A stretch of DNA of 53,538 nucleotides. Source: a bacterium. GTDB lineage: Bacteria; Cyanobacteriota; Vampirovibrionia; Obscuribacterales; JAKAZS01. The DNA is taken from assembly GCA_021815785.1 (NCBI GenBank), contig JAKAZS010000009.1:1-53538 (forward strand). The letters run 5' to 3'. Below are positions 38,080-46,768 of the stretch, in pieces; within the stretch, counting starts at the first letter, position 1; each line of letters opens with the position of its first letter. The notes under the pieces were generated by a model, which did not search any database, had not been told where the DNA came from, and saw only the letters and a list, made by a program, of their open reading frames with translations. Made by a program: the position numbers and the translations under genes.

Positions 38080-39042
38080 TTATTTTAGAAAATAGCTGAA
38101 TTTTTGTTGATTACTTTTAGTGCCATTCGTACTTACATGAATATAATGATTTCCGGCATCCAAAGATTTAGGAATTCTGATTTTTAATTCAATCGGGCTT
38201 GCCGATAATATTTGTGCTGGATCGATATCATCAATGTATACATGATTGTGGTCACCAATACCGTCAAAATATTTTCCCGATATTTTTAACACATCAAAGT
38301 GATCTTTATAAATTTCCAATTTTTCAATTATGGGTGACGGTTGTTCGACTGAACTTACATAAGCTTGTCCAGGGATTAACTTGGCTGTTACGCTATAGTT
38401 GTCATTAAGTAGATATACTTTTAAACTATTACTATTACTAACCGGTAATAAGGTAACAACTTGACCTGTGTAATCTGACTGAAAATCATTATTATCAATT
38501 TTGATACCAATATAACTTTGGGGATCACCTAAATTATCCAGGATGCTTATTGTTATGAAACTTCCGGAAACACAGGTATCAGGAAGGAAAATGCGCGAAT
38601 TTTTGACTGGTTGTTTGATTAAACCTTGCATTGCTGAACCATAGTTAATAGAACTTGGGTTATAGCTTTCTTTTAATTCTGTTCTAATTTGCTCACGTAA
38701 GGCCTTATAATCTATTTCTTTCAAATCTAACTCATCGGATATATCGTTTCTATTTACGCTATCAGTATTGTTGTTTTTGCTATTAACCTTAGTACTTTTA
38801 ATAATTGCTTTTAAATATTCAGCCCCTGGCTGTAAAGTGCTGTCAAGATTCGTTTCGACAGCCGACACCGGTAATTGGTTCAAAATAACGAACAGAGTCA
38901 TTAAGAGGGCATAGCTTAAATTGCCAGTTTTTCTTGACTTAGGGAAAATAGCCTGACTAATAAATACTGAAAATATTATTGAATTCAGCTTTGCTTTTAA
39001 CTGTTGAATAAAGTTGACCAAATTTTCTTTAAGCAAAAACAT
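38080..39042 (-). CDS. Exported protein with C-terminal IPT/TIG-like domain
   Basis: A 320-residue protein. The N-terminus is basic with a hydrophobic stretch at about 42-62 (LSYALLMTLFVILNQLPVSA), either an unusually long signal peptide or an anchor. Residues about 65-135 are charged and probably helical or disordered. Residues about 150-225 look like a beta-sandwich (SGSFITISILDNLGDPQSYI). Residues about 235-320 resemble an IPT/TIG immunoglobulin-like domain (LKISGKYFDGIGDHNHVYID ... IELKIRIPKSLDAGNHYIHV). GAGGA lies just upstream of the ATG. The role is probably extracellular binding or structure; the specific function is unknown. The gene is separated from the M23 gene upstream by 214 bases containing a large palindrome. 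Confidence 0.7.
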   Translation of the reverse strand: MFLLKENLVNFIQQLKAKLNSIIFSVFISQAIFPKSRKTGNLSYALLMTLFVILNQLPVSAVETNLDSTLQPGAEYLKAIIKSTKVNSKNNNTDSVNRNDISDELDLKEIDYKALREQIRTELKESYNPSSINYGSAMQGLIKQPVKNSRIFLPDTCVSGSFITISILDNLGDPQSYIGIKIDNNDFQSDYTGQVVTLLPVSNSNSLKVYLLNDNYSVTAKLIPGQAYVSSVEQPSPIIEKLEIYKDHFDVLKISGKYFDGIGDHNHVYIDDIDPAQILSASPIELKIRIPKSLDAGNHYIHVSTNGTKSNQQKFSYFLK

Positions 39043-39143
39043 ATTTTCCTCGTAATTTTATTTATAAGTCGTAGTATAAGGCAAGTTAAATTATTCGTAA
39101 ATCAAGTTAACCAAATTGTTAAAAGTATTAATGAATGTGATAA

Positions 39144-39187
39144 TTCTAACCTAATTATCACATTTAAATGTGATAATTAGGTTAGAA
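39144..39187. repeat. 44-bp perfect palindrome
   Basis: Two 20-base arms (39144-39163 and 39168-39187) are exact inverse complements around a central TTAA, so the whole 44 bp is a perfect palindrome. The right-arm core ATGTGATAATT also occurs as a direct copy at 39135-39145. It lies in the gap after the M23 gene and before the TIG gene, both on the minus strand. No T-run follows it on either strand, so it is not a classical terminator. It could be an operator, a cruciform, or a hairpin protecting the upstream mRNA end. Confidence 0.85.
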
Positions 39188-39256
39188 AGTAAGTCTTATC
39201 CTACATAAATTGTAGTAATTAATAATATTAAGTTTAGCTAGATTACATTTATTTTT

Positions 39257-40840
39257 TTAGTAGTAATTTTTGTTGCCATAAAATAAATGTTGATAGAGGG
39301 CAATTGTTTCAGCTTGTGTTAGGCCATAACCTAGATATTTCTGTTTGACCCAAATCTCAAAATGAAGGTGTTGATGAAGTTTATGGCTGGATAACCCTTC
39401 ACTGGTTCCGGATGAGCCTATTTGACCGATAATTTGTCCACATTTAATTTGCTGACCAATTTTTAAATTGGGGTTAATGGAGTTTAAATGGGCATATTTG
39501 GTTATAACATTATGACTATGGCTAACCCATACCTGGCATCCTCTTAATAAATCTTCATTGCTTTCACTGGTAAATAAATTTTGTGAGCATTTAGCAATAA
39601 TGTTATTACGTTCGAGAGCGCTCATATTTTTATAATTAGTATCAAGTCTAACAATTGTGCCATTGGCGGCACAGTATGCATTAGCTGGTTTTAAGCTTAA
39701 AGCGCCGTATAAGAAAAAATCAATACCTTTGTGAATGCCGTGTCGATAGATACGCCGAGCGCCAGGATAAACACCAGGATGACCAGGTAAACTACTGCCT
39801 TTAACCGGCATGGCAAATTCTGGTAAGGGTAAATTTAAATAATGCTTGGCTATGGTGTTAGGCTCAGTATAGTTTAGTATCAAAATTCTGGTGTCAGCTA
39901 GTACCAGAAAGTTATTTGCTTGAGGGATTACAGTTCTAATAATAGTATTATCAGGGAAGTTAAAAACTTTTACTTTCCGCGTTTTCGTATTTAAATAATC
40001 AATTTTACAATTTTCCTGGTAACAAATAAAAAAATTGTTCTTGTTATCTTTAACCAGTCGGGTTGGAATGTTGTGGTGGCTATGTTGATAGTATAACGGT
40101 TTATTGATAATGGTTTTAGTCGTGTTATATTGTAATTGCTGGATATCACCATGACAGTTTATAATATTTAATGCGTCTAGAGCCAAAGCCTTAGTTACGT
40201 TAAGGCAATTAGGTTTTAACTGCCAAGAAAAAAACTGTTTTAATAGCGGAAAAATTTTTCCGTCTTGATAAATCCAGATTTGGTTGCGTTCCGGATCTAA
40301 TAAAGTTATCCCATATGGTGATACTGAAATGTCAATAAATTGTGGATCTGGTTCACCATTGAACCAGGTATTTGGTCGAACCAGTTTTAGTATATGTTGG
40401 TCAAGGGAATATTGGAAAATACTATTGGATTTATCTAAAATATAGAAATTATTTGCCTTGAAACAAAACTGGGTAAACTCTTGAGGATGCGTTTTGAATT
40501 TACCATATTGATATAGCTGATTTGGTTTAAGCAAGGCCTTTAATTTTAGAGTCGTTATAGACTGGATATTGTTTAAGACATTAGTAGCAATATATATTTG
40601 ATCAGCTGTTAAAAAATACAGGTCATTGTTTACATTATAAAAGGAAATTGGATACAGGGGATAATTGTTTTCGTCGGTTAATTGGATTGAATGGGGATAA
40701 TTTGTTTTATTACTAGTTGTATTGGTAGTGGTTTCACTTAAAGCTATTACTTTAAATATGAGTAAAATTAACAGTACGGTTAGTCCAAAACCAGTTTTTA
40801 AAGTCAGGTGATTAAACCAGAAAATAGTCTTGACAGGCAT
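39257..40840 (-). CDS. M23-family metallopeptidase with N-terminal beta-propeller-like region
   Basis: A 527-residue envelope protein. Residues about 12-34 are a membrane anchor or signal (GFGLTVLLILLIFKVIALSE). Residues about 45-340 consist of repeated short strands resembling a beta-propeller (e.g. SVSPYGITLLDPERNQIWIY). The C-terminal 170 residues are an M23 (LytM-type) peptidase: HKGIDFF supplies zinc ligands His370 and Asp374, VWVSHSHNVITKYAHL matches the central block, and HLHFEIW supplies His491 (catalytic) and His493 (zinc). All key residues are present, so it is predicted to be an active peptidoglycan endopeptidase. The start is 8 bases downstream of the stop of the IMS-like gene, so the two form an operon. 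This suggests a joint role in cell-wall remodelling or division. Confidence 0.88.
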   Translation of the reverse strand: MPVKTIFWFNHLTLKTGFGLTVLLILLIFKVIALSETTTNTTSNKTNYPHSIQLTDENNYPLYPISFYNVNNDLYFLTADQIYIATNVLNNIQSITTLKLKALLKPNQLYQYGKFKTHPQEFTQFCFKANNFYILDKSNSIFQYSLDQHILKLVRPNTWFNGEPDPQFIDISVSPYGITLLDPERNQIWIYQDGKIFPLLKQFFSWQLKPNCLNVTKALALDALNIINCHGDIQQLQYNTTKTIINKPLYYQHSHHNIPTRLVKDNKNNFFICYQENCKIDYLNTKTRKVKVFNFPDNTIIRTVIPQANNFLVLADTRILILNYTEPNTIAKHYLNLPLPEFAMPVKGSSLPGHPGVYPGARRIYRHGIHKGIDFFLYGALSLKPANAYCAANGTIVRLDTNYKNMSALERNNIIAKCSQNLFTSESNEDLLRGCQVWVSHSHNVITKYAHLNSINPNLKIGQQIKCGQIIGQIGSSGTSEGLSSHKLHQHLHFEIWVKQKYLGYGLTQAETIALYQHLFYGNKNYY

Positions 40841-40848
40841 CGGTTAGC

Positions 40849-42612
40849 TTAATTCTTTTTATTAGTTGTTTGGGTAACTACGGCTGAATCAACAATAAAC
40901 CACTGACCATTAATTTTAAGAATGGTATATTTAACATTGTATTTATCAGTAGTATCCTTAATTGATTTTTTTGTGGTTTCATCCATTAACTTGCTATTTT
41001 CTTTGATTTCAACAAAAACCAGATATTTAGAATTTTTATCTACGGCTTCGTATTTAGTGATATTAACCCCTAAAGGGGTTAATTCGTAGTATTTATGATT
41101 GGTTTTAAGCCAAGTAATGGCATCCTGTTGTCGTTTTAATGCATTTAGTGCTAGATAGTGATTAAGTTTAGTTGTGTCACAAATTTTAACAGCTTCTTGT
41201 TTAGCTTTTTGCCAGGATGATATTAAATCAAGAAATTCACCTTTTAACTTATCTGTTGAGGTCGTTTTAGCATGTGAATTAATTTTAGTTTTGGCGGCTG
41301 TATTATCTTGATTTCGATTAGCCTGGGGTTGGTTAGCGGTGGCTAAAAAATTATTTGAACTGGTATTGGTAGCACTATTCTCAGGCTTAGTTTCTTGGTT
41401 AGTAGAACTAATAGAGGTACTGTCTCCATTAGTATTGGTAGCACTATTCTCGGGCTTAGTTTCTTGGTTAGTAGAACTAATAGAGGTATTGTCCCCATTA
41501 GTATTGGTATCACTTGAATTATTAAAAAGATTATGATTGGTTTTTGCTAAATCACTATTTGGCGATTTGGTGGTTTCGACTGATGCTGAATCATTGCTTT
41601 CATTGTCCGAAACTGTGTTTAAGTTTGGCTTATTAGTGGCCGCTGATAGATCCGTATCAGTTTCAGCGATAGAACTTTTGGTTGATTCGTGATTATTACT
41701 TTTGTGGTGTTTGGTATTATTGTTACTAGCTTTATTGATGGTTTTATCAGTTTTGAAGTAATTAAAGTTATTATGGGCTAAAACTGGTTCAACATTATGA
41801 TTTAAAGAAGAGGCTAAATTAATCATAATGGTTTTGCCATTGTCATTGTCAACTGTAGCTATATCAATAAGATATTTGTTAACCGGTAAAGTTAAAGGTT
41901 TTTTGAGCGTGAATGAATCAATATTGTCTTTGACATTATTAAATTTATCATTAAAATCAGATAATAGGCCGGCATTGCCACCGATTGCTTCAAGGAGAAA
42001 ATCAATGACCACCTGAAGGTTTAGCATTGTATAACTAGTAATTTTATCAATATCAAAGTAAAATTTTAAACCTAAAATATTATTATTTTTGTCGGTGGTA
42101 AAAACCAATTTGTTGTTGTGAATATCCACCATAGTATGACTGTCATCATTACTTTGTTTAAAAGGCCCAATACTTGGCCAATACAAACCATTGACAAATT
42201 TACTATGTTCAAAATCTGGCAATGAAGCTATGGCAATTAGTTTTTTAGCTAAATGAGCGTTATTTACTTCAGCATCATTAGTTTCATTATTGTTTGAAGC
42301 TTGGGTCTCAGTTGCAGTTTCATTCCCTAAAGTGTTTTCCTGTTCTTGATTACTAGTGGCATTATCTGAATTACTTCTATTACTTGATTTTGCACTGATA
42401 TTATCCGACTGCCATAAATCATTAATACTGGCTTTATTATTTTGAGCCATAAGCATTGAATCATTATTTGAGGTTAAATTATTTAAGGATTGTGCTAAAA
42501 CCAAATTACTTGGATTTAAAGTTATAAAGCTTGCTAGCAGAATTGTCAGCTTTGGTGTATTAAGCTTTATAAACGAATTAAATTTGAAAAGCGATTTTGG
42601 GTAAGTCTTCAT
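40849..42612 (-). CDS. Secreted low-complexity protein with C-terminal ARC6/IMS-like domain
   Basis: A 587-residue protein. The leader is basic and hydrophobic (LTILLASFITLNPSNLVLAQ). Residues about 125-275 form a folded region that binds nothing recognisable. Residues about 280-445 are Asn/Ser/Thr/Lys-rich linker including two copies of a 23-residue repeat. Residues about 460-587 match the pattern of the ARC6-like IMS domain known from cyanobacterial and plastid division proteins: LISSWQKAKQEA (Trp467), a hydrophobic middle with YYELTPLGVNITKYE, YLVFVEIKENS, and the closing KYTILKINGQWFIVDSA. In that family the domain lies in the intermembrane or periplasmic space. GAG lies 9 bases before the ATG. 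It is the first gene of an operon with the M23 peptidase. The domain call is from pattern recognition only. Confidence 0.7.
   Translation of the reverse strand: MKTYPKSLFKFNSFIKLNTPKLTILLASFITLNPSNLVLAQSLNNLTSNNDSMLMAQNNKASINDLWQSDNISAKSSNRSNSDNATSNQEQENTLGNETATETQASNNNETNDAEVNNAHLAKKLIAIASLPDFEHSKFVNGLYWPSIGPFKQSNDDSHTMVDIHNNKLVFTTDKNNNILGLKFYFDIDKITSYTMLNLQVVIDFLLEAIGGNAGLLSDFNDKFNNVKDNIDSFTLKKPLTLPVNKYLIDIATVDNDNGKTIMINLASSLNHNVEPVLAHNNFNYFKTDKTINKASNNNTKHHKSNNHESTKSSIAETDTDLSAATNKPNLNTVSDNESNDSASVETTKSPNSDLAKTNHNLFNNSSDTNTNGDNTSISSTNQETKPENSATNTNGDSTSISSTNQETKPENSATNTSSNNFLATANQPQANRNQDNTAAKTKINSHAKTTSTDKLKGEFLDLISSWQKAKQEAVKICDTTKLNHYLALNALKRQQDAITWLKTNHKYYELTPLGVNITKYEAVDKNSKYLVFVEIKENSKLMDETTKKSIKDTTDKYNVKYTILKINGQWFIVDSAVVTQTTNKKN
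41371..41508 (-). repeat. 69-bp tandem repeat, two copies
   Basis: Two nearly identical 69-bp units (41371-41439 and 41440-41508) encode SATNTNGDSTSISSTNQETK plus PEN in the linker of the IMS-like protein; a partial third follows. The period preserves the reading frame, so copy-number change would alter only linker length. Confidence 0.85.
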
Positions 42613-43056
42613 TTTATTCTCAATTACTCAAGTTTTAATAGAATTGGGGGGTATTGATAAAATAATATAGCCTATTTTAATACTATTATAATATAGATGG
42701 TTTTACTAATCGCTAAAAATACTTAATAATTATTACTGCTTGACAATAATTAAAGGCTTTAAATGATATATTTGTCAATAAATTAAGGATAATGCCTAAG
42801 TTAGAAATATGGGTATGGCTTAAAATTAATTTTTAAACCTTTATTTCAAGTGGATAATATCGTTTGAAAATTGATTTGTTTTTTATAGTTAAAAAAAACT
42901 TAGTTTAAAACTTTTTAACCTGGTATAACAATTTATGATAATTGTTAATTAAGATATTAGATTTTAATATACTGTTTTTTAAACTGGGAATTTTTACGTA
43001 AACAGTAAAGTATTCCAACATTTACAAATGGTTACGCATAAGATTTAAGGATATAC
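42613..43056. other. Divergent AT-rich intergenic region before leuS
   Basis: These 444 bases lie between the minus-strand envelope operon and leuS and contain no credible gene. TTGACAA (42740-42746) and its inverse TTGTCAA (42772-42778) form a spaced dyad. The first arm could serve as a -35 box for leuS-direction transcription, but the downstream -10 is poor. AAGGA lies shortly before the leuS ATG. I see no T-box or other leader RNA. Confidence 0.4.
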
Positions 43057-45594
43057 ATGAGTCATACTGAAACCGAATACAAACCTCAGGTTATTGAGGA
43101 AAAATGGCAATTGTTGTGGGAAAGCAATAACCTTTATCAGGCGGTAGATAATCTCGACAAGCCTAAATTCTATTCTTTGGTTATGTTTCCTTATCCAAGT
43201 GGTGATTTGCATATGGGGCATATGCGAGTGTATACAATTTCGGATGTTATTTCTCGTTATAAACGGATGCTTGGTTTTAACGTACTTAATCCGATGGGCT
43301 GGGATGCTTTTGGCTTGCCAGCTGAAAATGCCGCTATCGATCGAAAATTACACCCTGGCGCCTGGACGCAATCCAACATAAAATATATGCGTGATACCCA
43401 GTTAAAGAAGCTTGGTACCAGTTATGACTGGTCGCGGGAAATTATAACCTGTAATCCTGACTACTACAAGTGGACGCAATGGCTGTTTCTTAAGTTTTAT
43501 GAGCATGGTTTAGTCACCAGTAAGTTCGCACCAGTTAACTGGTGTGCTAAATGTGCATCGGTTTTGGCTAACGAACAAGTCGAGGATGGCTGTTGCTGGC
43601 GACATAGTGATGAAGTGGTCATTCAAAAACAGATGAAACAGTGGTTTTTTAAAATCACCAATTATGCTGACCAATTGTTGGATGATCTTGATCTTTTAAC
43701 CGACTGGCCTAATAAAGTTAAAACGATGCAGGCAAACTGGATTGGCCGCTCTACCGGTGCAAATTTAATCTTTACCTGTGAAAATAAACCTAATATCCAG
43801 ATTGAAGTGTTCACCACAAGGCCTGATACTGTATATGGTGTAACTTTTATTGTCTTATCGCCTGAGCATCCTTACCTGTTTGAATTGACTATAGCTGAAA
43901 ACAAGTCTAGCGTTGAAGATTATGTAAATAAAGCTCAAGCGAAAACCGAATTGGAGCGATTAAGCAATGAAAAAACTGGTGAGTTTACGGGCAGTTATGT
44001 GGTAAACCAGTTTAATGGTGATTTGGTACCAATTTATGTTAGTGACTATGTTTTAATGAATTATGGTACAGGCGCTGTTATGGCAGTTCCAGCGCATGAT
44101 GAAAGAGATTTTCAGTTTGCCCAAAAATATAATTTACCCATTAAAGTGGTTATAAGTCCCGATCAAAAAATTCCGGACAAGCTTGAATCTGCCTATACTG
44201 AAGCTGGTTATTTAGTTAACTCTAATCAGTTTAATGGTATGAGTAACAGTCAGGCAAAATTTGAAATTGTTAATTTTGCCTTTGAAAATAAATTTGGTGA
44301 GCCTTGTACCCGTTTTAAGCTTCGTGACTGGTTAATCAGCCGTCAACGTTATTGGGGTTGTCCGATTCCGTTAATTCATTGTGATAATTGTGGCATTGTT
44401 GAAGTCCCGCAGCATGATTTGCCCGTACTTTTACCTATTGAAGAAATTAAATTAACGGGGCAAGGTGGATCTCCACTAGCTCAGCTAGATTCTTTTGTTC
44501 AGACTACTTGTCCCAAATGCAAGGCTAATGCGGTAAGGGAAACTGATACCATGGATACGTTTGTTGATTCCAGCTGGTATTTCTTAAGGTATCCTGACAG
44601 TAATAATTCTCAATTAGCGTTTGCCAGCGATAAAGTTGATTACTGGATGGCTGTTGACCAGTATGTTGGCGGAGTTGAGCACGCCATCTTGCATTTACTT
44701 TACTCACGCTTTTTTACCAAGGCTTTATATGACATGGGTCTGGTCAAAGTAAAAGAGCCATTCCTTAACTTATTATCTCAAGGTATGGTTACCCAGTATT
44801 CACAAATATCTAAACGAGTTGAGAAAATGTCTAAGTCAAGAGGTAATGTTGTCGGAACGACCGAATTTTTTAGTAAATATGGTGCCGACACAGCTCGATT
44901 GTTTACTTTATTTGCAGCTCCGCCGGAAGTCGAATTAGAATGGTCGCAAGATAGCGCCATAGGCCAATACCGTTTTCTTAACAAAATCTGGCGTTTGGCT
45001 GGCGAAATTGGCGAACGATTTGGCGATTTTAAGGCAGTTTACCTGAAAGATTTAGATTTAAATGCCCTGGATTGCAATGATCTTGAACTATTAAAAATTA
45101 CTAATCGTACGATAAAAGTTGTTACGGCCGATTTAGACCCCCAAAAATACACTTTTAATACAGCTATAGCCAGGCTAATGGAATTTGTTAATGCCTTTAA
45201 TAAATATCTAGCCAATACAACCCAAATTAAGGCTGTTAATCAACACCTGGTTTATTTTTGCGAGCATAAGTTTTTACTTTTGCTTGCGCCATTGGCCCCG
45301 TTTATTAGTGAGGAAATCTGGCATCAGCTTAAATTTGCCAATACTGATAATCAGTCTATTCATAGTGAAAACTGGCCTGATTTTATTGAAGCCTTAACCG
45401 TAAGCAATGACATTGAACTAGTGTTTCAGGTTAATGGTAAATTAATTAGTAAAATCAATACGGTCCGTGGCCTTAGTCAAGATGAAGCTAAAGAAATAGC
45501 TTTAAAAGATGTGAAAGTCCAGCAAAAAATTACCGGAAAATCCTTTAAAAAGATTATCGTAATTAATGATAAACTTGTTAATATTGTGGTTTAA
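43057..45594 (+). CDS. leuS: Leucine-tRNA ligase
   Basis: Leucyl-tRNA synthetase (class I) charges tRNA-Leu with leucine using ATP. At 845 residues it has the normal bacterial length. The HIGH-type motif is HMGH (52-55) within [17 protein letters not shown]; the KMSKS loop is at 590-594 ([12 protein letters not shown]). The editing domain is marked by [12 protein letters not shown] and by [13 protein letters not shown]. Cysteine pairs (CAKC, CDNC, CPKC) suggest zinc-binding insertions. The anticodon-binding region ([26 protein letters not shown]) and the C-terminal domain are present. AAGGA precedes the ATG. It is the first gene of a run of plus-strand genes. Confidence 0.98.
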   Translation: MSHTETEYKPQVIEEKWQLLWESNNLYQAVDNLDKPKFYSLVMFPYPSGDLHMGHMRVYTISDVISRYKRMLGFNVLNPMGWDAFGLPAENAAIDRKLHPGAWTQSNIKYMRDTQLKKLGTSYDWSREIITCNPDYYKWTQWLFLKFYEHGLVTSKFAPVNWCAKCASVLANEQVEDGCCWRHSDEVVIQKQMKQWFFKITNYADQLLDDLDLLTDWPNKVKTMQANWIGRSTGANLIFTCENKPNIQIEVFTTRPDTVYGVTFIVLSPEHPYLFELTIAENKSSVEDYVNKAQAKTELERLSNEKTGEFTGSYVVNQFNGDLVPIYVSDYVLMNYGTGAVMAVPAHDERDFQFAQKYNLPIKVVISPDQKIPDKLESAYTEAGYLVNSNQFNGMSNSQAKFEIVNFAFENKFGEPCTRFKLRDWLISRQRYWGCPIPLIHCDNCGIVEVPQHDLPVLLPIEEIKLTGQGGSPLAQLDSFVQTTCPKCKANAVRETDTMDTFVDSSWYFLRYPDSNNSQLAFASDKVDYWMAVDQYVGGVEHAILHLLYSRFFTKALYDMGLVKVKEPFLNLLSQGMVTQYSQISKRVEKMSKSRGNVVGTTEFFSKYGADTARLFTLFAAPPEVELEWSQDSAIGQYRFLNKIWRLAGEIGERFGDFKAVYLKDLDLNALDCNDLELLKITNRTIKVVTADLDPQKYTFNTAIARLMEFVNAFNKYLANTTQIKAVNQHLVYFCEHKFLLLLAPLAPFISEEIWHQLKFANTDNQSIHSENWPDFIEALTVSNDIELVFQVNGKLISKINTVRGLSQDEAKEIALKDVKVQQKITGKSFKKIIVINDKLVNIVV

Positions 45595-45650
45595 TAAAAA
45601 AGCTATAATTATTCATGTTTAAACTCTTAACATCGTAAAATATTCTTTTT

Positions 45651-46502
45651 ATGACTTATGTAAAACCCCGACAAGTTGAAATTGCTCCGGAATTCCCGTT
45701 AATAACAGTATTAGCGTTGCTGGCTGTGGGTTTTTGTTTTATGCAGTCGTCGAGTGTTGGTTTACAATGGTGGCTGGAACATAACTGTTTAAGCCTGGTT
45801 AAATTTAGCCAGTTAATCAACAGTAAGGATTATGTGCCGGTTTTAATTAATATTTTTTATTCCAGTTTTATCTGTGCAAATATACTTCAGCTATTAGTCT
45901 CGCTATATTACATCTGGTCGGTTGGTCATAAGCTTGAACAATTTCTTGAAGCTAAAGGTTTTTTACTATTACTGTTTACGACTTTACTTACGACTTGGCT
46001 CGTTATGTTTTTTGAAAAAAAATGGCTGGAAGGCTCTCAATATAATGTTGGTCCAGCCTTATTAATTTTTGCCTGTTTAGGTGGACTATTGGTCTTACCA
46101 ACTAAAAAAAGGCATTTAGGGCCAGTTGATCGCAGCAAAGTTGTTCAACATGAAGAAACATCTTTATTAGATAATATTAAATCGTTAGACCCTAAATTTT
46201 TACTGTTAGTTTACATATCTTATGAAGCTGCCCTAGAATACTATATCCGTCAGCATAATACCAGTATTGTAACCATACAGCCACTAATGGGTATTTTCGC
46301 CTTTGTCTGGGGGATGATTTTTGTTGGAGTTAATTTGTCGGTATCTAGTGAAGAGGCTGAACATCGACCAATGCGTAATATGGCTAAAAAATTATATAAA
46401 CAAATGCGAAATTATGATTTGTCCGAAAAGGACGCAATTTTGGCAGTTTCTAAAGAGTTAAAAGTTCCTTACTTTCAGATTAAAGAATGGATATCTAAAT
46501 AA
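45651..46502 (+). CDS. Rhomboid-fold membrane protein lacking the catalytic dyad
   Basis: A 283-residue protein with about five or six membrane helices. The segment VLINIFYSSFICANILQLLV, then YIWSVGHKLEQFLEAKGFLL, strongly resembles the L1/TM2 region of rhomboid proteases (NxxFLWxFGxxLE...G). Where active enzymes have GASG the sequence reads NVGPALLIFACL, without Ser, and the TM6 His is also missing (QPLMGIFAFVWGMIFV). It should therefore be a pseudoprotease that binds membrane clients, or a distantly related fold. The last 55 residues are a soluble, charged tail (EEAEHRPMRNMAKKLYKQMR ... KVPYFQIKEWISK). The gene lies 56 bases after leuS. No strong ribosome-binding site is visible. Confidence 0.6.
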   Translation: MTYVKPRQVEIAPEFPLITVLALLAVGFCFMQSSSVGLQWWLEHNCLSLVKFSQLINSKDYVPVLINIFYSSFICANILQLLVSLYYIWSVGHKLEQFLEAKGFLLLLFTTLLTTWLVMFFEKKWLEGSQYNVGPALLIFACLGGLLVLPTKKRHLGPVDRSKVVQHEETSLLDNIKSLDPKFLLLVYISYEAALEYYIRQHNTSIVTIQPLMGIFAFVWGMIFVGVNLSVSSEEAEHRPMRNMAKKLYKQMRNYDLSEKDAILAVSKELKVPYFQIKEWISK

Positions 46503-46524
46503 AAATATTTTAATTTATTTTAAG

Positions 46525-46619
46525 GATAAAGAATTTAAGCTTGGATATAGTAACTTCTCATTGATTAAGCAATAGGTATGCTATACGATATAATGATAAA
46601 GAATTTAGGCCTGGATATA
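46525..46619. repeat. Spaced 25-bp direct repeat upstream of the sugar-dehydratase gene
   Basis: A 25-base element beginning GATAAAGAATTTA occurs at 46525-46549 and 46595-46619 with only two differences, 70 bases apart. A TATAAT hexamer (46589-46594) abuts the second copy. The arrangement would suit paired regulator sites or a duplicated promoter region. The 266-base gap contains nothing else that I call. Confidence 0.5.
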
Positions 46620-46768
46620 TAAGAACTTGTCATGGCAACAACCGTAAATTTTTTCAATGATTTTAAACTGTTTGGGAAAATGGCAGTTATAATATCCGGG
46701 AAAGAGAATCTAAAGTTAAATTATCTTTATACTGATAAAATAAGGTAAATAAGATCGAGGATATTCAT

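Noticed and set aside
42613-43056. T-box or other leader RNA controlling leuS
   Set aside because: No conserved T-box sequence, no specifier-type hairpin and no terminator with a T-run could be seen.
46632-46748. 38-codon frame before the sugar-dehydratase gene
   Set aside because: It has no ribosome-binding site and no recognisable sequence. It ends just before the dehydratase ribosome-binding site, so a leader peptide is conceivable but unsupported.
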